From Achromobacter sp. MYb9 (GTDB lineage Bacteria; Pseudomonadota; Gammaproteobacteria; Burkholderiales; Burkholderiaceae_B): DNA of 64,000 bases. Made by a program: the position numbers and the translations under genes. The stretch lies in the NCBI RefSeq assembly GCF_002975275.1, contig NZ_PCOQ01000009.1, positions 160,027 through 224,026 on the forward strand. Reading direction: 5' to 3'. The notes under the pieces are model-generated. The model was given only the letters and a program-made list of their open reading frames with translations. It was not told the origin of the DNA and did not search any database. Below, one piece after another: positions 16,502 through 26,653 of the stretch (its first letter is position 1; every line of letters begins with the position of its first letter).

Positions 16502-19500
16502 GTGTCCCTAGTTCAGCATCTGCCTGGTTCCTCTGTCCTGTCCTCCTTTCGTCGCGATCGCCTGCTGGCGCAACTAAAGGAAGCCGGCCTGCCGGTGGCC
16601 GACATCTCCGCTCGCTACGAGCACTTCGTCAGCACCGACGCCGCCCTGACGGCCGAACAGCAGCAACACCTGACCCAACTGCTGGATTACGGCACCCCCA
16701 GCACGGCTGAAACGCCCGCCAAGAGCTTGTCCCTGCTGGTCATTCCGCGCCTGGGCACCATTTCCCCGTGGGCCAGCAAGGCCACCGACATCGCCCACAA
16801 TTGCGGCCTGTCGTCGGTGCACCGCATCGAACGCGGCGTGCGCTACGTGATTACTCCGGAACGCGGCCTGTTGGGCACCAAGTCTTTCGACGACGCCATG
16901 CTGGCGCGCGCGGCGGATTGCCTGCACGACCGCATGACCGAAACCGTGGTCGACGCCAGCTTTGACGGCCAGGCGCTGTTCCAGGCGCTGGCTGGCAAGC
17001 CGATGCGCACCGTCGGCGTCCAGGCTGACGGCGTCAAGGCGCTGGCCGAAGCCAATGTGTCGCTGGGCCTGGCCTTGTCCGAAGACGAAATCGAATACCT
17101 GGCCAAGTCGTTCACGGACCTGGGGCGCGACCCCACCGACGTGGAACTGATGATGTTCGCGCAGGCCAACAGCGAACACTGCCGCCACAAGATCTTCAAC
17201 GCCGAATGGGTGATCGACGGCCAGGAACAGCCCAACACGCTGTTCGGCATGATCCGCGCCACGCACAAGGCGCAGCCGGAAGGCACGGTCGTGGCGTATT
17301 CGGACAACGCCGCCATCATGGCCGGTGGCCCCGCGCAGCGCTTCCAGGCCGGGGTGCCCGGCGTCACGGGGCAGGGCGCTGACGGCGCCAAGTACATCCG
17401 CCGCGACACCACCGTGCACACCTTGATGAAGGTGGAAACCCACAACCACCCGACCGCGATCGCCCCGTTCCCGGGCGCATCGACCGGCGCGGGCGGCGAA
17501 ATCCGCGACGAAGGCGCCACCGGCCGTGGCTCCAAGCCCAAGGCCGGCCTGACTGGCTTCACCGTGTCGCACCTGCGTTTCGACGACGCGCTGCAACCCT
17601 GGGAAGCCGATCACCACGGCCTGCCCGAGCGCATCGCCTCGCCGCTGTCCATCATGATCGACGGCCCCATTGGCGGCGCCGCGTTCAACAATGAATTTGG
17701 CCGACCCAACCTGCTGGGCTACTTCCGTTCGTTCGAGCAGACGGCGGGCGGCACGCGCTGGGGCTATCACAAGCCCATCATGATCGCGGGCGGCCTGGGC
17801 AGCATCGACGCCGGCCTGACCCACAAAGACGTGATTCCCCCCGGCGCGCTGCTGATCCAGCTGGGCGGCCCGGGCTTCCGTATCGGCATGGGCGGCGGTG
17901 CCGCGTCCAGCATCAGCATGGGCAGCAACTCGGCCGAACTGGACTTTGATTCCGTCCAGCGCGGCAACCCGGAAATCGAACGCCGCGCGCAGGAAGTCAT
18001 CGACCGCTGCTGGCAGCAAGCCGAAAACAACCCCATCATCGCCATCCACGACGTGGGTGCGGGCGGCTTGTCCAATGCCTTCCCGGAATTGGTCAACGAC
18101 GCCGGCCGTGGCGCCATCTTCGACTTGAAGCGCGTGCCGCTGGAAGAGTCCGGCCTGTCGCCCGCTGAAGTCTGGAGCAATGAATCGCAGGAACGCTACG
18201 TCCTGTCGATCCTGCCGAAAGACCTGGAACGCTTTGACGCCATCGCCCGCCGCGAGCGCTGCCCGTACGCGGTGGTGGGCGTGGCCACCGAAGAACGCCA
18301 GCTGCGCGTGGTGGACGGCGAGGGCCTGCCCGGCCTGGATACCATTCGCCCGCAAGGCGAGGCCGAAGTGCGCCCCGTGGACGTGCCGATCGACGTCATC
18401 CTGGGCAAGCCGCCGCGCATGACGCGCGACGTGCGCCGCCTGCCGGGCGTGTCCGCGCCGCTGGACCTGGCGGGCATCGACCTGACGGAGGCCGCCTACC
18501 GCGTGCTGCGCCATCCCACCGTCGCCAACAAGTCCTTCCTGATCACCATCGGCGACCGCACCGTGGGCGGGCTGTCCAGCCGCGATCAGATGGTTGGCCC
18601 GTGGCAAGTGCCGGTGGCGGACTGCGCGGTTACCTTGGCCGATTATGAAGGCTTCCGTGGCGAAGCCATGTCGATGGGCGAACGCACCCCCATCGCCATG
18701 CTCGACGCCCCGGCGTCCGGCCGCATGGCCGTGGCCGAAGCCCTGACCAACCTGGCCGCCGCCGACGTGGCGCGCCTGGAAGACATCAAACTGTCCGCCA
18801 ACTGGATGGCCGCTTGCGGCGTGGACGGCCAGGACGCTGCGCTGTATGACACCGTGTCCGCCGTCAGCGAACTGTGCCAGGCCACCGGCCTGTCCATCCC
18901 CGTGGGCAAGGATTCCCTGTCCATGAAAACGTCCTGGGAACAGGACGGCGAGCAGCGCCAGGTGGTGGCGCCGGTGTCGCTGGTGGTCACGGCGTTCGCG
19001 CCCGTGGCCGACGTGCGCGCCAGCCTGACCCCGCAACTGCGTACCGACGCCGGGGACAGCGTGCTGATCCTGATCGACCTGGGCCGCGGCCGTCACCGCA
19101 TGGGCGGCTCGATCCTGGCGCAGACGTACAACCAGATCGGCGAAACCGTGCCGGACATCGACGCGCCGCAAGACCTGCGCGCGTTCTTCATCACGATCCG
19201 CACGCTGGCCGAAGCCGGCACCATCCTGGCCTATCACGACCGTTCCGACGGCGGCCTGTTCGCCACGCTGACCGAAATGGCCTTCGCCGGCCGCACCGGT
19301 ATTTCCGTGAACCTGGACATGCTGACGTTCGATCCGCAATCGGCGGACTGGGGCGACTACAAGATCCGCCCCGACCAGGTAAAGGTGCAGCGCGAAGAAC
19401 TGACGCTGAAGGCGCTGTTCTCGGAAGAAGCCGGCGCCGTCATCCAGGTACCGGCATCGCAGCGCGACGCGGTCATGCAAGTGCTGCGCGGCGCGGGCCT

Positions 19501-20551
19501 GTCGGCCCACTCGCACGTCATCGGCGGCCTGAACGGCGCCGACGAAGTCGAGTTCTACCGCGACGGCAAGAAGGTCTGGGGCCAGCCGCGTGCTGACCTG
19601 GGCCGCGCCTGGAGCGAAGTGTCCTACCGCATCATGGCGCGTCGTGACAACCCCGCCTGCGCCCAAGCCGAACTGGACGTCTGGAACGATACGACCGACC
19701 CGGGCATGAGCCCGAACGTGTCGTTCGACCCGCAAGAAGACATCGCGGCGCCCTTCATCAACACCGGCAAGCGTCCGCGCGTGGCCATCCTGCGCGAGCA
19801 GGGCTGCAACAGCCAGGTGGAAATGGCCTGGGCGTTCGACACCTCGGGCTTCGAAGCCATCGACGTCCACATGACCGACCTGCTGGCCGGCCGCGTGGAC
19901 CTGGCGCAGATGCAAGGCCTGGTGGCCGTGGGCGGTTTCAGCTACGGCGACGTGCTGGGCGCCGGCGAAGGCTGGGCACGGACCATCCGCTTCAACAGCC
20001 AGTTGTCGGACCAATTCGCCGCGTACTTCGCGCGTCCGGATACGTTCGCGCTGGGCGTGTGCAACGGTTGCCAGATGATGGCGGCGTTGGCCCCCATGAT
20101 TCCGGGCGCCGAGCACTGGCCGCGCTTCACGCGCAACCAGTCGGAAAAGTACGAAGCGCGCCTGTCGATGGTGGAACTGGCCAAGTCGCCGTCCATCTTC
20201 TTCGCCGGCATGGAAGGCGCCCGCATCCCGGTCGCCGTGGCCCATGGCGAAGGCTTTGCCGATTTCTCGCAGCAAGGCGACGCCAGCCGTGTGCTGACCG
20301 CCGCGCGCTACATCGACAACCGCGGGCAAGCCACCGAGGCCTATCCGTTCAACCCGAACGGCAGCCCGGGCGGCCTGACGTCCGTCACCACCGCCGATGG
20401 CCGCTTCACGGTCATGATGCCGCACCCGGAACGCGTGACCCGCAACGTCATGATGTCGTGGGCGCCCGAGCAATGGGGCAATGCCGACAAGGGCGGGGCA
20501 TACAGCCCGTGGATGCGCATTTTCCGCAACGCGCGCGTCTGGCTGAAGTAA
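16502..20551 (+). CDS. purL: Phosphoribosylformylglycinamidine synthase
   Basis: A 1349-residue single-chain FGAM synthetase, the fourth step of purine synthesis, converting FGAR, glutamine and ATP to FGAM. Order of domains: PurS-like N-terminal region (about 1-150), linker, two AIR-synthase-like halves with the ATP site ([20 protein letters not shown] near 310; [20 protein letters not shown] near 520; [20 protein letters not shown] near 915), and a C-terminal class I glutaminase with nucleophile Cys in [10 protein letters not shown] and His-Glu in PHPERVTR. The GTG at 16502 gives the usual start [10 protein letters not shown]; a TTG ten codons earlier is less likely. It is a single gene with its own terminator. 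Confidence 0.96.
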   Translation: MSLVQHLPGSSVLSSFRRDRLLAQLKEAGLPVADISARYEHFVSTDAALTAEQQQHLTQLLDYGTPSTAETPAKSLSLLVIPRLGTISPWASKATDIAHNCGLSSVHRIERGVRYVITPERGLLGTKSFDDAMLARAADCLHDRMTETVVDASFDGQALFQALAGKPMRTVGVQADGVKALAEANVSLGLALSEDEIEYLAKSFTDLGRDPTDVELMMFAQANSEHCRHKIFNAEWVIDGQEQPNTLFGMIRATHKAQPEGTVVAYSDNAAIMAGGPAQRFQAGVPGVTGQGADGAKYIRRDTTVHTLMKVETHNHPTAIAPFPGASTGAGGEIRDEGATGRGSKPKAGLTGFTVSHLRFDDALQPWEADHHGLPERIASPLSIMIDGPIGGAAFNNEFGRPNLLGYFRSFEQTAGGTRWGYHKPIMIAGGLGSIDAGLTHKDVIPPGALLIQLGGPGFRIGMGGGAASSISMGSNSAELDFDSVQRGNPEIERRAQEVIDRCWQQAENNPIIAIHDVGAGGLSNAFPELVNDAGRGAIFDLKRVPLEESGLSPAEVWSNESQERYVLSILPKDLERFDAIARRERCPYAVVGVATEERQLRVVDGEGLPGLDTIRPQGEAEVRPVDVPIDVILGKPPRMTRDVRRLPGVSAPLDLAGIDLTEAAYRVLRHPTVANKSFLITIGDRTVGGLSSRDQMVGPWQVPVADCAVTLADYEGFRGEAMSMGERTPIAMLDAPASGRMAVAEALTNLAAADVARLEDIKLSANWMAACGVDGQDAALYDTVSAVSELCQATGLSIPVGKDSLSMKTSWEQDGEQRQVVAPVSLVVTAFAPVADVRASLTPQLRTDAGDSVLILIDLGRGRHRMGGSILAQTYNQIGETVPDIDAPQDLRAFFITIRTLAEAGTILAYHDRSDGGLFATLTEMAFAGRTGISVNLDMLTFDPQSADWGDYKIRPDQVKVQREELTLKALFSEEAGAVIQVPASQRDAVMQVLRGAGLSAHSHVIGGLNGADEVEFYRDGKKVWGQPRADLGRAWSEVSYRIMARRDNPACAQAELDVWNDTTDPGMSPNVSFDPQEDIAAPFINTGKRPRVAILREQGCNSQVEMAWAFDTSGFEAIDVHMTDLLAGRVDLAQMQGLVAVGGFSYGDVLGAGEGWARTIRFNSQLSDQFAAYFARPDTFALGVCNGCQMMAALAPMIPGAEHWPRFTRNQSEKYEARLSMVELAKSPSIFFAGMEGARIPVAVAHGEGFADFSQQGDASRVLTAARYIDNRGQATEAYPFNPNGSPGGLTSVTTADGRFTVMMPHPERVTRNVMMSWAPEQWGNADKGGAYSPWMRIFRNARVWLK

Positions 20552-20595
20552 AACCAGCTGCGACCACCCCTGGCCCGCTAACCGGGCTCAGGCAG

Positions 20596-20620
20596 AAAAC
20601 GGGCTTCGGCCCGTTTTTTT
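20596..20620 (+). terminator. purL terminator
   Basis: AAAACGGGC-TTCG-GCCCGTTTTTTT, a UUCG-capped stem with a run of seven T directly after it, 45 bases downstream of the purL stop. Confidence 0.93.
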
Positions 20621-20657
20621 ATCGTCGCGATTGGCGTGTGCCTGGGATGGGCATGGA

Positions 20658-21566
20658 TCAGGGCAGGGCGCCGTGCAGGGACGATGCCTGGCCGGCGAAC
20701 TGCGTGGCCAGTTCCTCCGCCGCGGGCGTCAGCGGTTGCCCGGCGCGCTGAAGCAGACTGATCACGTAGGCGGGCAGCGGCTCTTCGACCGGCACGATTT
20801 CCAGTTGTTCGCGCAGCAGACCGGTCGTGATCAGCGCGGTGGGCAGCAGCGCCATGCGGTCGCTGTTGGCCACCAGCGCGGCGGCGTCGATCAGTCCGTC
20901 CGTATGCATGTCCACGCGGGGCGAGCCCAGCCGCGCCTGCTCAAACACCTGATACACGGATGCGCCCGGCTGGCCGGGCGGGCCGGCCACCGCGAAGAGC
21001 TCCTCCTGCAACGCCTTCAGGGACCGCGCATGCCGCATGGGATGGCCGCGGCGCGCGGCGACGGCCATCGGGCTGTTCATCAGCGTGCGCGCCTTCACCT
21101 GCGCGTCGGGCAGGTCGTGGCCAAGCGGGCAGATGGCGAAGTCCAGCAGCCCGTCCCGCAGCAGCGGCGTCAGCGTATGGCAAAGCCCGCTGCGGCTGCT
21201 GAGTTCCACATCGGGATAAATCAGACGGAATCGGTGGATAGCCGACGGTGCCAGCAGCATGGAAGCCACCGCTGAAATGCCGTATTGCACCTTGCCACTG
21301 CGGTCGCCGAGCATTTGTGCCATGGTGTCGCGCGCGCGCTTGGTCTCGTGCACCAGATGCTGCGCATGCGGCAGAAAGCGTTTGCCATAGTCGTTGGGGC
21401 GCATGCCTTTGGCGTGGCGCTCGAATAGCGGCAACCCCAGCGTGTTTTCCAGCCTGCGCAGGGATTTGGTCATGGCGGGCTGGGTCTGTCCGGTGGCACG
21501 CGCCGCCGCATGCACGCTGCCGTGTTGCGTGACGGCAAGGAAATCGAATACCTGCTGCAGCTTCAT
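20658..21566 (-). CDS. LysR-type transcriptional regulator
   Basis: A 302-residue LysR regulator with the helix-turn-helix in residues 1-60 (VFDFLAVTQHGSVHAAARAT, then TQPAMTKSLRRLENTLGLPL). The effector domain carries GKVQYGISAVASMLLAPSAI near 93-112, resembling the CbsR/TsaR group. No obvious partner gene is divergent from it: the next gene, a chemoreceptor at 21788, has a flagellar-type promoter of its own. Target and ligand are unknown. Confidence 0.92.
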   Translation of the reverse strand: MKLQQVFDFLAVTQHGSVHAAARATGQTQPAMTKSLRRLENTLGLPLFERHAKGMRPNDYGKRFLPHAQHLVHETKRARDTMAQMLGDRSGKVQYGISAVASMLLAPSAIHRFRLIYPDVELSSRSGLCHTLTPLLRDGLLDFAICPLGHDLPDAQVKARTLMNSPMAVAARRGHPMRHARSLKALQEELFAVAGPPGQPGASVYQVFEQARLGSPRVDMHTDGLIDAAALVANSDRMALLPTALITTGLLREQLEIVPVEEPLPAYVISLLQRAGQPLTPAAEELATQFAGQASSLHGALP

Positions 21567-21724
21567 CTTGATGTCTCCCCGGGATCACTCGGTGTGCCTG
21601 TTCTGAGCGGGCCCCACGCCGCCTGTTATGGGGTGAATGACCGTAGTCCATTAACCCGTGCCCGGCAACCTTGGGCCGGGCAGCGGTTGACCGATGTCAA
21701 ACAGATGTAACCCAATGAGATATT

Positions 21725-21751
21725 TAACTTTTCATTGCATTGGGCCGTTAA
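21725..21751 (+). promoter_or_regulatory. FliA (sigma-28) promoter of the chemoreceptor gene
   Basis: TAACTTTT at 21725-21732 and GCCGTTAA at 21744-21751 are separated by exactly 11 bases. The flagellar sigma factor consensus is TAAAGTTT-N11-GCCGATAA, so 13 of 16 positions match. The minus-10 end lies 36 bases before the ATG. Confidence 0.75.
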
Positions 21752-21787
21752 CCGGACAAGCGTTATGCAACTCCGGAGTGGCCTTTC

Positions 21788-23416
21788 ATGTTCAAGAATT
21801 TAAGTATCCGAGCAATCCTCACGTCCGCCCTGGGCGTCTTCTTTGCGCTCTTCCTGGTAACCGGCGTCGCCGTGTATCAGCAACTGACGTCCAACCGCAC
21901 GTCCATTGAGCTGCTGCTGGACACCAACCTGGTCCGCGCCAACGCCGTGGACGCGGCGGCTGCTGAATTGCTGCGCGCGCGCCTGGTGCTGCTGGCGGCG
22001 CAAAGCGCGCTGCTGGAAGGCAAGAGCATCGACAGCCTGGCCAGCATGCAGCGGCTGGACGGCTACACCAAAAAGGCGTCCGACCTGGTCGATATCGCCC
22101 GCAAGCAGCCCGAGACGTCCGCCGAGGGCAAGCCCTTGTTCACCGCCGCGCTGGCTGCCTATGACGTCTACCAGCGGGATGCCATCGCGCCCATGGTGGC
22201 CGCCATCCGTGCCGGCAAGCCGCAGGACGCCAGCCGGTTGAACCTTGAAAAGGTCACGCCGCTGGGCATCGCGTTCACGCAGGCCATCCAGAAGTATGTG
22301 GACTATGCCGACGAAGTGGGCCAGCGCGTTGCGCGCGACACGTCCGCGCGCATCAACGGGGCGATCGTGCTGCTTGTCTGTCTGCTGGCGGTGGTGGCCG
22401 TGCTGGTGGTCAGCCTGTACGTGATTTTCGCGCGCTCGGTGTTCCGTCCCATGCACGACGCCGGCCGTTTGTTCGACCGCATCGCCGCGGGCGACCTCAG
22501 CAACCGCATCGAGCAGCGTGGCAACAACGAGATCGGCGTGTTGTATGCCGCGGTCAAGCGCATGCAGGACAGCCTGGCCCGCACGGTATCGGCCGTGCGA
22601 TTGGGCGTGGAAGAGATCCACACCGGTTCGCGCGAAATCGCGGCGGGCAACATCGACCTGTCTTCCCGCACCGAGCAGCAGGCGGCCTCACTGGAGGAAA
22701 CCGCGGCCAGCATGGACGAACTGTCGTCCACCGTGAAGAACAATGCGGACAGTTCGCGCAGCGCATCGCAATTGGCCACGGCGGCCTCGGAAGTGGCCAC
22801 GCGGGGCGGCAGGGCGGTGGGCGACGTGGTGGGCACGATGCGCGGCATCGCCGACAGCTCCAAACGCATTGCCGACATCGTCGGCGTGATCGACGGCATC
22901 GCGTTCCAGACCAACATCCTGGCGCTGAACGCCGCGGTGGAAGCGGCGCGCGCGGGTGAGCAAGGCAAGGGCTTTGCCGTGGTGGCCAGCGAAGTGCGCG
23001 CGCTGGCGCAACGCAGCGGTCAGGCGGCGAAGGAAATCAAGGGTCTGATCGACGAGTCCGTGCAGAAGGTGTCGATTGGATCGGACCAGGTGGAAGCCGC
23101 TGGCGCCACCATGCAGGAGATCGTCGTGTCGGTGCGCCGCGTGACGGACATCATCAACGAGATCTCAAGCGCGTCCGAAGAGCAGTCGCAAGGCATCCAG
23201 CAGGTGAATCAGGCCGTGTCGCAAATGGATAGCGTGACGCAGCAGAACGCGGCGCTGGTTGAGCAGGCCGCGGCCTCCGCGGCGTCGCTGGAGACGCAGG
23301 CGCAGCGGCTGCGCGAGGCCGTGGCGGTGTTCAAGCTGCAAGCCGGCAGGCAGGTGATCGACGCCGATGCGCCCGCGTTGGGACGCGGCCAGGAACCGGC
23401 GCTGATCGGCGCCTGA
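21788..23416 (+). CDS. Methyl-accepting chemotaxis protein
   Basis: A 542-residue transmembrane chemoreceptor. TM1 spans about residues 9-31, a periplasmic four-helix-bundle ligand domain (Tar/4HB type) covers 32-190, TM2 spans about 190-213, a HAMP domain follows to about 268, and the cytoplasmic signalling hairpin contains [20 protein letters not shown] and [20 protein letters not shown] with methylation helices on both sides. The C-terminus ends GQEPALIGA, without the NWETF pentapeptide that binds CheR. CGGAG precedes the ATG. The promoter places it in the flagellar regulon. The ligand is unknown. Confidence 0.96.
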   Translation: MFKNLSIRAILTSALGVFFALFLVTGVAVYQQLTSNRTSIELLLDTNLVRANAVDAAAAELLRARLVLLAAQSALLEGKSIDSLASMQRLDGYTKKASDLVDIARKQPETSAEGKPLFTAALAAYDVYQRDAIAPMVAAIRAGKPQDASRLNLEKVTPLGIAFTQAIQKYVDYADEVGQRVARDTSARINGAIVLLVCLLAVVAVLVVSLYVIFARSVFRPMHDAGRLFDRIAAGDLSNRIEQRGNNEIGVLYAAVKRMQDSLARTVSAVRLGVEEIHTGSREIAAGNIDLSSRTEQQAASLEETAASMDELSSTVKNNADSSRSASQLATAASEVATRGGRAVGDVVGTMRGIADSSKRIADIVGVIDGIAFQTNILALNAAVEAARAGEQGKGFAVVASEVRALAQRSGQAAKEIKGLIDESVQKVSIGSDQVEAAGATMQEIVVSVRRVTDIINEISSASEEQSQGIQQVNQAVSQMDSVTQQNAALVEQAAASAASLETQAQRLREAVAVFKLQAGRQVIDADAPALGRGQEPALIGA

Positions 23417-23421
23417 CGGCA

Positions 23422-23450
23422 ACGGCCATCGGCACATTGCCGGTGGCCGT
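23422..23450. terminator. Hairpin between the chemoreceptor and the Bug gene
   Basis: ACGGCCA-T-CGGC, loop ACATT, then GCCG-G-TGGCCGT: an 11-base-pair stem with one mismatch, six bases after the chemoreceptor stop. The following CTTATCG is a weak U tract, so it may be a poor intrinsic terminator. Confidence 0.45.
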
Positions 23451-23519
23451 CTTATCGCCGCAGGGGCCGCGGAGCACGCTGCCCGGATCGGGCACATGCG
23501 TTACTCCGCTTCGTCCTGC

Positions 23520-24509
23520 TTACTGGTCCAGTTGAATCTTGGCGTCGGCGGCCACGTTCTTCCATTTCTTCACGTCGCTGGCAATCACTTGCTGGAACGC
23601 GTCCGAGGTGCCCGCCACGACCGTGCCGCCCAGGCTGGCCATCTTGGCCTTCACGTCCGGGGCGTTCAGCGCCTTGACCGAGGCGTCGTGCAGCTTCTTC
23701 TTCACGTCTTCCGGCAAACCCTTGGGCGCCAGCAGGCCGTTCCACGCGTTGGCCTCATAGCGCGCCAGGCCGGCTTCCTTGAAGGTCGGCGTGTCGGGCA
23801 GTTCGGGCGAACGCGTATCGGCGGCGATGGCGATGGGGCGGATCTGTCCGCCCTTGATGTAGGGCAGCGATGCCGGCACCGGTTCCCAGATCATCGAGAC
23901 CTGGCCGCTGATGACGTCGGTGAACGCAGGGCCCGCGCCGCGGTAGGCGATGTGCATGAGCTTGGCGCCCGTCATCGACTTCATCAATTCCATGGCCAGG
24001 TTGCCCAGGCCGCCCGCGCCCGACGAGGCGTAGGTGTAGCGGTCCGGATTCGCCTTGGACGTTGCGATCAGCGCGTTCAGGTCGGCCGCCGGGAAATCCT
24101 TCGTGACGCTCAGCACGCCCGGCACGGTCACCAGTTGCGTGATCGCGGTGAAGTCCTGCGTGGCGTCATAAGTCAGCGACTTGTATACGGCCGGGTTGGT
24201 GCCGTGCGTGCTGGACGACGCCAGCAGCAGGATGTAGCCGTCGGGGGCGGAGTCGGCCACGAAGCGGGTGCCGATGGACCCGCCTGCGCCCGCCTTGTTC
24301 TCGACGACCACGGTGGCGCCCAGTTCGGTGCCCAATTGCGCGGCGAAGACGCGGCCGATGATGTCGGCGGTGCCGCCCGGGGCGAACGGCACGATCAGGC
24401 GCACGGGCTTGGAGGGGTAGTCCGCGGCTTGCTGCGCCGAAGCGGCGCCGGCGGCCAGCGTGGCGCCGGTCAGCAGCGCCAGCGCGATGGTGGATTTCTT
24501 GAAATTCAT
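23520..24509 (-). CDS. Bug/TctC-family periplasmic solute-binding protein
   Basis: A 329-residue tripartite tricarboxylate-type receptor of the Bordetella uptake gene (Bug) family. The signal peptide occupies residues 1-25 (ending AASAQ) and is followed by YPSKPVRLIVPFAPGGTADI, the family's substrate-binding loop 1. GKAGAGGSIGTRFVA-like loop 2 is near residue 75 (NKAGAGGSIG). Members bind carboxylates, amides or vitamins and are often not linked to a permease. Here it is 19 bases downstream of an alpha/beta hydrolase gene on the same strand, which suggests the hydrolase acts on the imported compound. Confidence 0.94.
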   Translation of the reverse strand: MNFKKSTIALALLTGATLAAGAASAQQAADYPSKPVRLIVPFAPGGTADIIGRVFAAQLGTELGATVVVENKAGAGGSIGTRFVADSAPDGYILLLASSSTHGTNPAVYKSLTYDATQDFTAITQLVTVPGVLSVTKDFPAADLNALIATSKANPDRYTYASSGAGGLGNLAMELMKSMTGAKLMHIAYRGAGPAFTDVISGQVSMIWEPVPASLPYIKGGQIRPIAIAADTRSPELPDTPTFKEAGLARYEANAWNGLLAPKGLPEDVKKKLHDASVKALNAPDVKAKMASLGGTVVAGTSDAFQQVIASDVKKWKNVAADAKIQLDQ

Positions 24510-24528
24510 CTGTGTCTCCAGGTGAAGG

Positions 24529-25485
24529 TTAGTCGAGGCTGCGGTCGAGCCATTCGAGGATCAATCCCGCTATCTGGTCGCTATTGCGGTCCAGCATGCA
24601 GAAATGGGAATTGCCGGCGATGCCCGCCGCGGGCAGGTCCAGCACCTGAGTGCGAACGCCGGCCGCGCGTAGCGCGCGCCAATAGGCATCCGTCTGGCCG
24701 CGGTAGCGCAGCCAGGTGTCGTCCGCCTGAAAGTGGTCGCCCCACACCAGCAGATGCGGTGGCAACTGGCAGGGCACGCAGGCTGGGGTGCCGGTGGGTT
24801 CCAGCGCGACCACGGCGCGCACGGTGGCGGCATATTCGTGCGCCAGCAGGGTGGCGAAACCGCCACCCTGGCTGTGGCCGAAGACGATGCAGGGGCCGGC
24901 CAGTTCCAGTAGCTGCCGGTAGGCGTCCAGCGCCATGTCGCCATGGGTGAGCCAGCGCGGCACGAACTGTTTGGCGAAGGTGTCGAAGGATTCGGTGGGG
25001 AATTGCTGCCCCGGATAGGCTTGGCGTGGCTCGCCGGCAGGCGCGTAGCCCGAGCCCGGGCCGATGCGGAACAGGCGCCACGCCTCTTCCTTTGAGCGGA
25101 AGATTGGCGCGCTGTCATAGACCTGCGGGTACATCGCCCATGACGCGCGGCCGCGTTCGGGCGCATCGGAGACAAACACGTCATAACCGGCTTGCAGCAG
25201 GCGCCACAGCCAGCCTTGGCGTCCGTCGGGCGTGCTTTCCCATTGCGCGCCCGTCATGCCGCCGCCATGCCATAGCAACACCGGGTAGGGATGCCGCGGT
25301 TGCGCCAACCGGTATTCCTGCACGTAGAGCTGCCCGACGCTGTAGCCGCCGTTCATGTCGATCAATCGGGGCGACGCGTTGTCCACCACCTTTTTCTGCA
25401 GCATCGGCACGCCGCCGGCCACGGCTTCGCTGCCGCCCAGGAAATGACTGCGGAGGGATTTGAGCAGGACAGGGGTGTCGGACAT
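24529..25485 (-). CDS. Alpha/beta hydrolase (esterase-like)
   Basis: A 318-residue hydrolase. The nucleophile elbow is FGHSQGGGF near residue 203, the oxyanion segment is LLWHGGGMTGAQWE near 78, and the acid-histidine part is VWGDHFQADDTWL with NSHFCML near the C-terminus. Similar proteins are described as esterases of unknown substrate. No signal peptide is seen. The ATG at 25485 is preferred to a TTG four codons upstream. It is followed by the Bug receptor and is divergent from a LysR gene with palindromic sites between them. Confidence 0.85.
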   Translation of the reverse strand: MSDTPVLLKSLRSHFLGGSEAVAGGVPMLQKKVVDNASPRLIDMNGGYSVGQLYVQEYRLAQPRHPYPVLLWHGGGMTGAQWESTPDGRQGWLWRLLQAGYDVFVSDAPERGRASWAMYPQVYDSAPIFRSKEEAWRLFRIGPGSGYAPAGEPRQAYPGQQFPTESFDTFAKQFVPRWLTHGDMALDAYRQLLELAGPCIVFGHSQGGGFATLLAHEYAATVRAVVALEPTGTPACVPCQLPPHLLVWGDHFQADDTWLRYRGQTDAYWRALRAAGVRTQVLDLPAAGIAGNSHFCMLDRNSDQIAGLILEWLDRSLD

Positions 25486-25522
25486 CGGCGTTACCAAGGA
25501 GTGGACGCCGGGATGTTAGTTG

Positions 25523-25575
25523 CCAGATGTATCTGGGTTGTGCAAAATGAGCATCCCTTGTGCCAGATCGGCACA
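25523..25575. promoter_or_regulatory. Two palindromes between hydrolase and LysR genes
   Basis: CCAGATGTATCTGG at 25523-25536 is a perfect dyad. TGTGCCAGATCGGCACA at 25559-25575 is a second perfect dyad that contains a T-N11-A LysR box (25561-25573). They lie in the 128-base divergent gap and are good candidates for binding of the adjacent LysR protein. Confidence 0.6.
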
Positions 25576-25613
25576 GGCGTTGAACCCCACGCCGTACCCG
25601 TTCTGGAAGAGAT

Positions 25614-26531
25614 ATGGACACCAAATGGCTGGAAGACCTTGTCGCCTTATCGAAGTCGCGCAACATGTTCCAGGCGGCCGAGGCGCGTAGCGTGACGCAT
25701 CCGGCGTTCGGACGCCGCATCAAGGCGCTGGAGGAATGGGCGGGCGTGCCGCTGGTTGAGCGCGGCCATCAGGCCACGACCCTGAACCCGGCCGGGCGCA
25801 GCATGCTGGCTGCCGCCATCGACGTGCTGGATATCCTGCGCGACACCCGCCAGGCGCTGCAAAAGCCCGAGCAGGAACGCAATCGCAAGATCACCATCGC
25901 GTCGGGCAAGACCCTGGCGCATTCCGTGCTGCCGGGCGTGATGGCCAGCGTGCAGCAGGGCATGCCGGCGTTCCAGTTGAAGGTCATCACCACCACGCTG
26001 AACTACGGCGTGGACATGCTGGCGGATGGCGAGGTGGATTTCCTGCTGTGCCACGCGCACGAGCCGCTGTACGCCAAGATCGACAATCCGGGATATCGGT
26101 GCCGGCGCGTCGGGGCCGACAAGCTGGTGGCAGTCAGTGCGCCGGTGTCGCCAGGCGGACGCCATCCACGCCATGCCGTGCCCAAGCTGGCCTCGGACCC
26201 CGCCGTGCCGTTCCTGGCGTACGCCGACAGCATGTCGCTGGGCCGCATCCTGCATGACCGCCTGCGCGGGCTTTGCGTGGTGCCGCTGCTGCACACCATG
26301 TATGAATCGGATTTGGCCGATGCCTTGCACGCGATGGCGCGGCAGGGCTTCGGCCTGGCCTGGCTGCCGCACACGCTGATCGAAGCCGACTTGCGAACGG
26401 GCGCGCTGGTGCGCGCCGACAGCGCCCGCAACGACATCCATATGGAGATCCGGCTGTACCAGTCGGTCGACAACGCCAAACCGCTGGCGCGTCAGGTATG
26501 GAGCCGGATCGAAGCGTACGCGGCCCGATAG
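25614..26531 (+). CDS. LysR-type transcriptional regulator
   Basis: A 305-residue LysR regulator with helix-turn-helix in residues 1-60 (WLEDLVALSKSRNMFQAAEA, then THPAFGRRIKALEEWAGVPL). TIASGKTLAHSVLPGVM near 100 starts the effector domain. It is transcribed away from the hydrolase-Bug pair and probably regulates them. This HTH variant, with SVTHPAFGRRI instead of the usual QPALS, resembles the HdfR/YjiE-like group (hypochlorite-responsive YjiE is one member), but I would not assign that ligand. Confidence 0.92.
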   Translation: MDTKWLEDLVALSKSRNMFQAAEARSVTHPAFGRRIKALEEWAGVPLVERGHQATTLNPAGRSMLAAAIDVLDILRDTRQALQKPEQERNRKITIASGKTLAHSVLPGVMASVQQGMPAFQLKVITTTLNYGVDMLADGEVDFLLCHAHEPLYAKIDNPGYRCRRVGADKLVAVSAPVSPGGRHPRHAVPKLASDPAVPFLAYADSMSLGRILHDRLRGLCVVPLLHTMYESDLADALHAMARQGFGLAWLPHTLIEADLRTGALVRADSARNDIHMEIRLYQSVDNAKPLARQVWSRIEAYAAR

Positions 26532-26653
26532 CGACACCGAATTCACGCCCGCGAACTTCAAACGGGGACAAAAGGTGCCAGCGGGCCCGCGCAGGCATAA
26601 AATGCCGGATTACCCCATCCCCGCCCGACCACGCACATACAGGATCCCGCGCC

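Noticed and set aside
16574..20473. Very long open frame of 1299 codons opposite purL
   Set aside because: It is the antisense shadow of a high-GC gene; its translation is low-complexity (His, Gly, Arg, Gln rich) with no domain, while purL on the other strand has every expected motif.
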